NCBI GenBank assembly: GCA_046732795.1
Contig: JBKPNV010000062.1
Span: forward strand, 1 to 12,030
DNA: 12,030 bases
Source of the DNA: Gp6-AA40 sp046732795
GTDB lineage: Bacteria; Acidobacteriota; Vicinamibacteria; Vicinamibacterales; UBA2999
Reading direction: 5' to 3'
This document shows, in pieces, positions 6,546 through 12,030 of this stretch (positions within the stretch are counted from its first letter, which is position 1; each line of letters begins with the position of its first letter). The notes under the pieces were generated by a model, which had not been told where the DNA came from, made no database searches, and saw only the letters and a program-made list of their open reading frames with translations. A program made the position numbers and the translations under genes.

Positions 6546-7745
6546 CTATTTGGATGCCGGCTTTTCGAACCTCGCGGAATCAACAGTCGGATTGAGCTCC
6601 ACCTTCTCGACGTACGTCGTCATGCTGTCGGCCGGGCTGACGCCGACGACGCGGACGATGTACGGGACCTTCACGCCGCCGACGTCCCGATAGTCCTCGT
6701 AGTTGGTCTGAATGGAGTAATCCCCGAACGCCGTCGCGATCGCGGTTTCCTTGCGCACGAGGAGACCGGTCTCGACGTCAAAGAAAAGCTGTTCGGGTAG
6801 ATCGTCCGCGGGGACGCCGACCACGACATATGCCGCCATCATGCCGATCTTGACGGTGCCACGTGTGTCGACGCGCGAGTAGCTCGCCTTGAGATTTAAC
6901 GGTTCGTAGAAATCGGCGGTCCGTTTCACCCGCGATAGCGGAGGCGCCGGAATGGCGCCGGTGGTCTCGGTGACGACACCTCTGGCGTCCTGTCGCCAGG
7001 CGACGCTGCCGTCGAAGCCCGTCGACGTCGTGGCGCTTGCCGTCTGCGAGATGACGATCCACTGATTCGGTGCCCGGAAATACTGCTGCGTGAGCGCGTG
7101 TACCGCCGGACCAACTCCTCTGACGTCGGCCGCGGCCTCCGTCGTCGCCGTGATGCGGCGAGCGGTGATCCGTCGCAGCGCCTGCTCCCCGCCAAGAGCG
7201 GCGACGTACTTCGCGAATATCTGGTCGGGCGTGGGCAGCGACGCGGACCGCTCTTTGGCTTCGAGCTCGTGAAATCGTTCGGAGAGGACTGCATCCTGCC
7301 CTCCCGGTACTGGTGAGCCGTTGCCCTTGAACAAGAGACCCACGCCCGACGGCGTGTATTGTCCCGTTGGCTGAGGAGCAGCGAGGGGATTGCTGCTGCC
7401 GCGATGACACGTGTAACACGTGACTCTGAGCCGCCCCTCGAAGGCGCCCCTGTTCAAGTCGAGCGTCATCCTCATCATCCGCCGCGCCACATCCTTCTTC
7501 GCCGTGTTCAGCGCTCGATTGCTCTCGTGGCAGAATTCGCACTCGACGCCCAGCGACGCGGATATCACGCGCATCGTGGGTAGAACGAGCGAGTTGGGGA
7601 TGTCCGTGAGCACTTGGACGTTCGGCGAAACCTGCCCCGCCGTCGCCGTCGCGGGCGCCTGCGGACGTTGAGCCGATGCGGCGTTATTTGCGGTGAGTCC
7701 GACTGCCACCGCCACCATCGCTGCCGACATGCGCATGTTCGTCAT
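6546..7745 (-). CDS. Dihaem reaction-centre-type cytochrome with LolA-like C-terminus
   Basis: A 399-residue exported protein. The frame is open further upstream, but ATG 7745 starts a proper Sec signal (hydrophobic AAMVAVAVGL, ending NAASA-Q at 25/26) and has GGGAG four bases before it. Two c-type haem motifs follow: CEFCH (69-73) and CYTCH (110-114). Each is preceded by methionines suited to axial ligation: Met58 in PTMRVISASLGV, and Met90/91/93 in RRMMRMTLDLN. This Met-helix-CxxCH layout is that of the photosynthetic reaction centre cytochrome c subunit family (two haems here, four in the classical protein), which is widespread in non-phototrophic acidobacteria, so it does not imply photosynthesis. 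From about residue 180 (PTPDQIFAKYVAALGG) to the end is a beta-rich domain resembling outer-membrane-lipoprotein-sorting/LolA-type folds. It is probably a periplasmic electron carrier. The gene is monocistronic and convergent with the UROD/MetE-like gene. Confidence 0.85.
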   Translation of the reverse strand: MTNMRMSAAMVAVAVGLTANNAASAQRPQAPATATAGQVSPNVQVLTDIPNSLVLPTMRVISASLGVECEFCHESNRALNTAKKDVARRMMRMTLDLNRGAFEGRLRVTCYTCHRGSSNPLAAPQPTGQYTPSGVGLLFKGNGSPVPGGQDAVLSERFHELEAKERSASLPTPDQIFAKYVAALGGEQALRRITARRITATTEAAADVRGVGPAVHALTQQYFRAPNQWIVISQTASATTSTGFDGSVAWRQDARGVVTETTGAIPAPPLSRVKRTADFYEPLNLKASYSRVDTRGTVKIGMMAAYVVVGVPADDLPEQLFFDVETGLLVRKETAIATAFGDYSIQTNYEDYRDVGGVKVPYIVRVVGVSPADSMTTYVEKVELNPTVDSARFEKPASK

Positions 7746-7779
7746 GGCACTCCCATCAACAAGTAAAACGGCTCGAGCA

Positions 7780-7821
7780 CGTAACGTCTCGTTAACGAGT
7801 CGTAGTCCCGTGGACGTTACG
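7780..7821. promoter_or_regulatory. Nested palindromes upstream of the dihaem cytochrome gene
   Basis: A perfect 9-bp inverted repeat, CGTAACGTC (7780-7788) and GACGTTACG (7813-7821), brackets a perfect 12-bp palindrome CTCGTTAACGAG (7788-7799). The palindrome itself extends by three more pairs (ACG/CGT) around one T-T mismatch. The cluster is 35-76 bases before the cytochrome ATG, where a promoter and operator would be. Dyads of this size suggest a dimeric regulator; I cannot name it. Confidence 0.4.
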
Positions 7822-8238
7822 CGCCAGGGTAGAAATAGTTCAGCACGCCGCCCATCCAGTGGCGGCGGCGAGCCACGCGTTTGGCCATCCACTCGCCCGA
7901 GCGGCTGAAGCTGTCATCATGCCGCCACGACGTGTCGCTTAGCGGAGTGGCCTTGGCCTCCGAGATCATATTGGCCATCTTTTGGGCAAGACCGTCGAGG
8001 CATCGATGAACCCGCACTTTTGCGGCTCGCCGTCGTTCCCACATTAGCGAATTGACGCGTTATCTCTCGACTCTCAGTGTACGGTCTCTCTCGCAAAACG
8101 CCGTGGCTTTCCTCGTGATCGAGCCCGCACAAGGCGCTTGTCCACGACCTGTACGAATTGGGTTAGAGCCGCATTCGGGCTGAGTACACCCTTCATTCAT
8201 TTGTTGATATCGCTGGTCCGCTGTAGTTCAATTCCGGC

Positions 8239-8289
8239 GACTGCCAGCGCCGGACGTCGCCGGCCCCGGCGCGGACTGCCCCGGCAGTC
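8239..8289 (+). promoter_or_regulatory. Leader with two mutually exclusive hairpins
   Basis: GACTGCC occurs twice, at 8239-8245 and 8274-8280, and both copies can pair with the single GGCAGTC at 8283-8289. The near copy gives a tight local hairpin. The far copy gives a long stem enclosing a second stem, GCGCCGG (8247-8253) with CCGGCGC (8266-8272). The two folds cannot coexist. The element ends 27 bases before the kinase GTG and 13 bases before its AAGGA ribosome site, so it could influence transcription or translation of the kinase, or simply be GC-rich chance. Confidence 0.3.
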
Positions 8290-8316
8290 TCGCGAGTTGG
8301 TCAAGGACATACGTAC

Positions 8317-11178
8317 GTGACGATTCAACCCGGCTCCGAGCTCGGCACCTACACCATTCGGGCATCCATCGCTCCGACGGGGTCCGCGGCGGGCGAGGGC
8401 GTGTGGCGCGCTCGCGATTCGCGCCGTGATTGCGATGTCGTGATCCGGACCTTCCCGCCGGCGATCGCCGCTGACCAGGAGCGGGTCGCGCGGATCGGAG
8501 CGGTGGCGCGGTCGCTGGCCGCGTTCGATCATCCCGCCACGGCGCGCGTCTACGGACTCGAAGAATCCAACGGCACTTCGTTCCTGGTCACCGAACTGGT
8601 CGAGGGCGAGACGCTGGCCGAGAGACTGAGGCGGGGTGCGATTCCAGTGACTGAAGGTCTCGGGCTCGCGCTCCTGATTGCGCAAGCGCTCGAAGCCGCC
8701 CACGAGAACGGCATCCTGCACCGCGATCTGAATCCGTCGAACATCCGCGTCACGCCGGACGGCGGGGTCAAGATCCTCGACTTCGGTCTTCAGGCCTTGC
8801 TGGGCGCGGATGACGCCGATACGGGAAGCGACCCGAACATCTCGCACTCCCCGACGCGTGCCGTGACGGCAGCGCGCTCCGGCTCCTACTCGGGAACCTC
8901 CGCCTACCTCGCACCCGAGCAGGCACGGGGCGAAACGCCCGATGCCCGGGTCGACGTGTGGAGCTTCGGCTGCATCCTGTTCGAGATCCTCGCGGGCCGG
9001 GCGCCCTTCCACGGCAAGAGCGAGGCCGACGTGCGAGCCGCCGTCCTCAGATCGGATCCCGATTGGGCCCGGTTGCCGACTGGAATTCACCCTCGCGTCC
9101 GTTACCTCCTCGAGCGGTGTCTCGAGAAAGACGCTGCGCGCCGGCCTTCCGACATGGCCGGCGTCCGCGCCGACGTCGCCAAAACACTCGAGGACCCCGA
9201 GCAGGCGGCCTCCGCCGGGCATGCGGCGCACTCAGCCTCGCTGCTGCGCTGGGCCGCCGCGATCGTGGCCGCCGCCGCGTTCGGTCTTGGCACGAGCTGG
9301 GCGCTCCGTTCCGCCCCGGCTTCACCAATCGTCCGCTTCCAGATGTGGGCTTCTCAGCCCGGCGGCGTCCAAGGCATGCTCCAGGCGGTCTCGCCGCAGC
9401 TCGCCATCTCGCCGGACGGTGCGCGCATCGCGTTCAAGGGCATGGACGGCCGCCTCTACCTTCGCGATCGCGACGACATGACGTCCCGCGCGGTCCAGAT
9501 CACGGGAGTGACCCGTACGCTCCATGCGCCGCTCTTTTCCCGGGACGGGCGGGAGCTGTACTACGTCGATGCGCCCGTTCCTGAAGGAATTCCGAACCCG
9601 TTCGCCGTCGTGTTCCCAAGGCTCATGGTCCCGGGTCAGATTCCCGAGCCCGGCTTGGATCTCAAGAAAGTCCCCATCGACGGCGGGACGCCGACGCCGG
9701 TCCTCACAGGACGGCGGGACGAGGTGCTGGACGCGACGTGGAGCGGCGATGCAATCCTGTTCGCCGACTCGCGGGGCACCATCCAGTCGGTCGCTGCCAA
9801 CGGGGGCACGCCTACGACGCTCCTCGAGTCGCCCGGCGCGCAGCATCCGCAGATCCTCCCGGGAGGGAAATGGCTCCTCTACTCGACCGGTGAGCTCGTG
9901 AACGTGCTGGCACGCGGTGCGACCAGCACGGCCGCCCAGATCGTCGTACAGTCGCTCGCCGATCCGAAGGACCGCCGTGTCGTCTGGGAGGGCGGCATCG
10001 CGGCACGGTACGTCGAAGCCACCGGTCACATCGTCTACCAGGGCGCAACACAGCCCGGGCTTTGGGCTTTCCCCTTCGACGCCAGCCGCCTCGAGAAGAC
10101 GGGCGACCCGGTCCCGCTCGTCGAGGGCGTGATCGTGGACTACGCGATGTCGGAAACCGGGGCGCTCGCGTACGCCGCGGCACTGGGCGTGGCGCTGCCA
10201 ACGGCGGGGTCCGACAAGGGCGGCAGCGTTTTGGCGATCGTCACACTGAGCGGCGGCATCTCGCGGCGGTTGCGTGTCGATCCCGGCGTTTACCGGAATC
10301 CACGCGTGTCGCCCGACGGCGCGCGCGTGGCCTACGAGGTCGGCGCCGCTTCCGGAGATAGCCAAATCTGGATCTACGACCTCAAAGAGGACTTCCCCCG
10401 GAAGCTCACGTCCGCAGGCGAGAACCGATATCCAATCTGGAAGGACAACAAATCAGTAACCTATGCGTCGCTGCGCGACGGGACGTGGGGCGTGTATACG
10501 GAGCCCGCTGACGGCAGCGGCAAAGCGGAGTCGGTCGTTGCCGCGCCCGACGGGACCGTCTACCGGCCTCAGGCCTGGGCGCCCGACGGCGCCCTGGTGC
10601 TGGTCGCAGCCGCCAAGGGAGCCGGCGGCAGAACAGGCCGACTGGCCATGCTCCCCGCCAAAGGGGATGGAAAGATCCGCGAGATCGCCCCCGCGGAGCC
10701 CGGCGCTAACGAGTTCGGCGCGACCGTGTCGGCCGATGGGGCTTGGCTCGCCTATATCGCCCAGTGCGCGGCGCGCTTGGGCTGCGCACGGGTCCAGAGG
10801 TTTCCACCCGTTCCCGGATCGAGCGTCCTGGTCAGCCAGAACGAAGCATGGGTTCAGTTCTCTCCCGATGGCAAGCAGCTCTTGACCAGCCGTCTCAACT
10901 TCTATGATGCCCGGGACATGATCGCGCGTGACGGCTCAGTCGACTTCCAGAATCCACGCCGGTCAACGTTCAGCGCTTTCCAGGCCGCGCTCGACGACCG
11001 CAGCCTCGACCTCCGCGGTCCCACCGGGAGCGAGTTTGTCATGGTCGTCCCAACCACCGCGGCGGCCGGGCGCGGGGCCCAGCAGGGAAACCCCGCGACA
11101 GTCAGCTCGCGTATCGGGTTCGTGCACAACTTCTTCGATGTGCTGCGGAAACGCGTCCAGGTTGCGGGCCACCGGTAG
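8317..11178 (+). CDS. Ser/Thr kinase-like (probable pseudokinase) with periplasmic beta-propeller
   Basis: A 953-residue membrane protein starting at GTG 8317, with AAGGA nine bases upstream. Residues 10-295 are a bacterial Hanks-type kinase domain, 309-330 a transmembrane helix (LLRWAAAIVAAAAFGLGTSW), and about 338-900 a PD40/WD40-like propeller with repeated SPDG blades: LAISPDGARIAF (362-373), LFSRDGRELYY (406-416), RVSPDGARVAY (663-673), WAPDGALVLV (754-763), VQFSPDGKQLL (846-856). This is a one-pass receptor layout, kinase inside and sensor outside. Key catalytic residues are altered: no GxGxxG loop (IAPTGSAAGEGV), Arg44 for the VAIK lysine, Val63 for the alpha-C Glu, and HRDLN (135-139) for HRDLK. 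No lysine at all precedes residue 152, so none can substitute. HRD Asp137, Asn142, DFG (155-157) and APE (199-201) remain. Catalysis is probably impaired. A paralogous canonical kinase follows 27 bases downstream, likely in the same operon. Confidence 0.9.
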   Translation: MTIQPGSELGTYTIRASIAPTGSAAGEGVWRARDSRRDCDVVIRTFPPAIAADQERVARIGAVARSLAAFDHPATARVYGLEESNGTSFLVTELVEGETLAERLRRGAIPVTEGLGLALLIAQALEAAHENGILHRDLNPSNIRVTPDGGVKILDFGLQALLGADDADTGSDPNISHSPTRAVTAARSGSYSGTSAYLAPEQARGETPDARVDVWSFGCILFEILAGRAPFHGKSEADVRAAVLRSDPDWARLPTGIHPRVRYLLERCLEKDAARRPSDMAGVRADVAKTLEDPEQAASAGHAAHSASLLRWAAAIVAAAAFGLGTSWALRSAPASPIVRFQMWASQPGGVQGMLQAVSPQLAISPDGARIAFKGMDGRLYLRDRDDMTSRAVQITGVTRTLHAPLFSRDGRELYYVDAPVPEGIPNPFAVVFPRLMVPGQIPEPGLDLKKVPIDGGTPTPVLTGRRDEVLDATWSGDAILFADSRGTIQSVAANGGTPTTLLESPGAQHPQILPGGKWLLYSTGELVNVLARGATSTAAQIVVQSLADPKDRRVVWEGGIAARYVEATGHIVYQGATQPGLWAFPFDASRLEKTGDPVPLVEGVIVDYAMSETGALAYAAALGVALPTAGSDKGGSVLAIVTLSGGISRRLRVDPGVYRNPRVSPDGARVAYEVGAASGDSQIWIYDLKEDFPRKLTSAGENRYPIWKDNKSVTYASLRDGTWGVYTEPADGSGKAESVVAAPDGTVYRPQAWAPDGALVLVAAAKGAGGRTGRLAMLPAKGDGKIREIAPAEPGANEFGATVSADGAWLAYIAQCAARLGCARVQRFPPVPGSSVLVSQNEAWVQFSPDGKQLLTSRLNFYDARDMIARDGSVDFQNPRRSTFSAFQAALDDRSLDLRGPTGSEFVMVVPTTAAAGRGAQQGNPATVSSRIGFVHNFFDVLRKRVQVAGHR

Positions 11179-11205
11179 CCCCGCGTCCGAGTGGGAGGCA
11201 CTGGA

Positions 11206-12030
11206 ATGATCGGTCGGACGCTCGCGCACTACGAGATCGTGTCGGCGCTCGGTAGGGGCGGGATGGGCGAGGTCTATCGCGCTCGTGACAAGAAGCTCGG
11301 TCGTGAAGTGGCGCTCAAGACCCTGCCCGACGAGTACGCTCGGGATCCAGACCGGCTCTCCCGTTTCGATCGCGAGGCGCGGTTCCTTGCGACGCTCGAC
11401 CATCCCAACATTGCCGGCATCCATGGTTTCGAGGAATCGCAGGGAACGCGGTTTCTGGTTCTCGAGTTGGTCGAGGGCGACACGCTCGCCGACCGGCTCA
11501 ATGGGCCGGATCGGCTGACCGCCCGCGAGGCGCTCGGGTTTGCGCTCCAGATCGCCCAGGCCCTCGAATCCGCGCACGCGAAGGGCGTCGTCCATCGGGA
11601 TCTGAAGCCCTCGAACATCAAGATCACGACCAGCGGGCAAGTGAAGGTGCTCGACTTCGGTCTCGCGAAGGCGCTCGACATTGGGGACGGTGCCAAGGCC
11701 GCCGACGGCAATCTGTCGTTCTCACCGACGATCAGCGCGTCGGCCACTCGTCACGGAGTTCTCCTCGGCACGGCGGACTACATGTCACCGGAGCAGGCGC
11801 GGGGCGAAACCGTCGACCTGCGAGCCGACATCTGGGCCTTCGGCTGCGTTCTGTTCGAGATGCTCGCCGGACAGAAGGCCTTTCGCGGGCGCACGGTATC
11901 CGACGCGTTGGCGGCCGTTCTGAAGTCGGAGCCGGACTGGAGCCGACTACCTGCGGCCCTCCACCCGCGCGTCCGCTACCTCCTCGAGCGTTGCCTCAGA
12001 AAGGAGGCCAGCGAGCGGCCGGCGCGGGTC
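11206..12030 (+). CDS. Ser/Thr protein kinase, canonical (5' part)
   Basis: The frame runs 275 codons from ATG 11206 off the right edge without a stop; GGGAGG lies seven bases before the ATG. It is a Hanks-type kinase domain with all standard elements: GRGGMGEVYRARD (16-28), VALK with Lys38, alpha-C Glu57 in REARF, HRDLKPSN (130-137), DFGLAK (150-155), MSPEQARGE (193-201) and DIWAFGC (208-214). It phosphorylates Ser/Thr on protein substrates not visible here. It is a close paralogue of the preceding gene, alike in DHP, GxEES-GT-FLV-ELVEG, LHPRVRYLLERCL and elsewhere, so the pair probably arose by tandem duplication. By analogy a transmembrane helix and a sensor or propeller region are expected beyond the window, but that cannot be seen. 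Confidence 0.93.
   Translation, partial: MIGRTLAHYEIVSALGRGGMGEVYRARDKKLGREVALKTLPDEYARDPDRLSRFDREARFLATLDHPNIAGIHGFEESQGTRFLVLELVEGDTLADRLNGPDRLTAREALGFALQIAQALESAHAKGVVHRDLKPSNIKITTSGQVKVLDFGLAKALDIGDGAKAADGNLSFSPTISASATRHGVLLGTADYMSPEQARGETVDLRADIWAFGCVLFEMLAGQKAFRGRTVSDALAAVLKSEPDWSRLPAALHPRVRYLLERCLRKEASERPARV

Larger units (their letters stand above)
7746..8316. other. Divergent intergenic region with regulatory dyads and one small frame
   Basis: This 571-base gap separates the divergent cytochrome (minus) and kinase (plus) genes. It contains the nested palindromes near the cytochrome and a GC-rich pair of overlapping hairpins just before the kinase. A minus-strand frame at 7817-8044 ends in WMGGVLNYFYPGA and reads partly like protein (SWRHDDSFSRSGEWMAKRVA), but it lacks a ribosome site and I do not recognise it; it may be a gene remnant. 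The stretch 8045-8215 shows nothing I can support. Confidence 0.5.

Noticed and set aside
6546..7745. Reaction-centre-type cytochrome as evidence of phototrophy
   Set aside because: This family is common in non-phototrophic acidobacteria and no pigment or reaction-centre genes are nearby.
6546..7892. Upstream start of the dihaem cytochrome at 7892
   Set aside because: The extra 49 residues would bury the signal peptide, lack a ribosome site, and run through the palindrome cluster; ATG 7745 is better.
8197..9231. 344-codon open frame on the minus strand
   Set aside because: Antisense to the kinase domain with its clear HRD/DFG/APE motifs; no ribosome site or recognisable domain.
9322..10365. 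347-codon open frame on the minus strand
   Set aside because: Antisense shadow of the propeller region; the composition mirrors codon positions of the plus-strand gene.
1..12030. CRISPR arrays, tRNA or rRNA genes, insertion sequences, phage or defence genes
   Set aside because: No regularly spaced repeats, tRNA-like folds, transposase motifs or terminal inverted repeats were seen; the kinases are the receptor type, not known defence types.

Overview
The window is high-GC DNA that looks like an acidobacterial chromosome, most likely a Vicinamibacteria-type lineage. The inference rests on gene types rather than a marker gene: tandem Ser/Thr kinases carrying a periplasmic PD40/WD40-like propeller, a secreted DGKPDLSG-motif protein, a reaction-centre-type dihaem cytochrome and a UROD/MetE-like barrel. 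I see no rRNA, tRNA, CRISPR array, insertion sequence or phage gene.

Layout. At the left edge (minus) is the start of a YbiT-like ABC-F ATPase. A secreted protein of unknown function (622-1683, minus) follows. On the plus strand, a dihaem MauG/cytochrome-c-peroxidase-like protein (2274-3932) overlaps by one base an exported OmpA-like protein (3932-4741), a likely two-gene periplasmic unit. A gene graveyard (about 4722-5229) holds the frameshifted C-terminus of a tannase/feruloyl esterase on the minus strand and a second, unidentified broken coding stretch on the plus strand. A UROD/MetE-like protein (5316-6323, plus) converges on a dihaem cytochrome with a LolA-like C-terminal region (6546-7745, minus). 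The right third is a tandem pair of Ser/Thr kinase genes on the plus strand: 8317-11178 (complete) and 11206 to the window end (partial).

How the genes fit together. Most intact products are exported or membrane-bound and point to periplasmic redox chemistry (two unrelated dihaem proteins) and envelope sensing (the kinase-propeller protein). Gene density is low: four gaps exceed 300 bp, and two hold recognisable coding remnants, so the region has been losing genes.

The most notable observation is that the first kinase has lost the glycine-rich loop, the VAIK lysine (Arg), the alpha-C glutamate (Val) and the HRDLK lysine (Asn), while its immediate downstream paralogue keeps all of them. It is probably a membrane-anchored pseudokinase receptor beside an apparently competent kinase. 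I do not see a complete novel defence or mobile system here.
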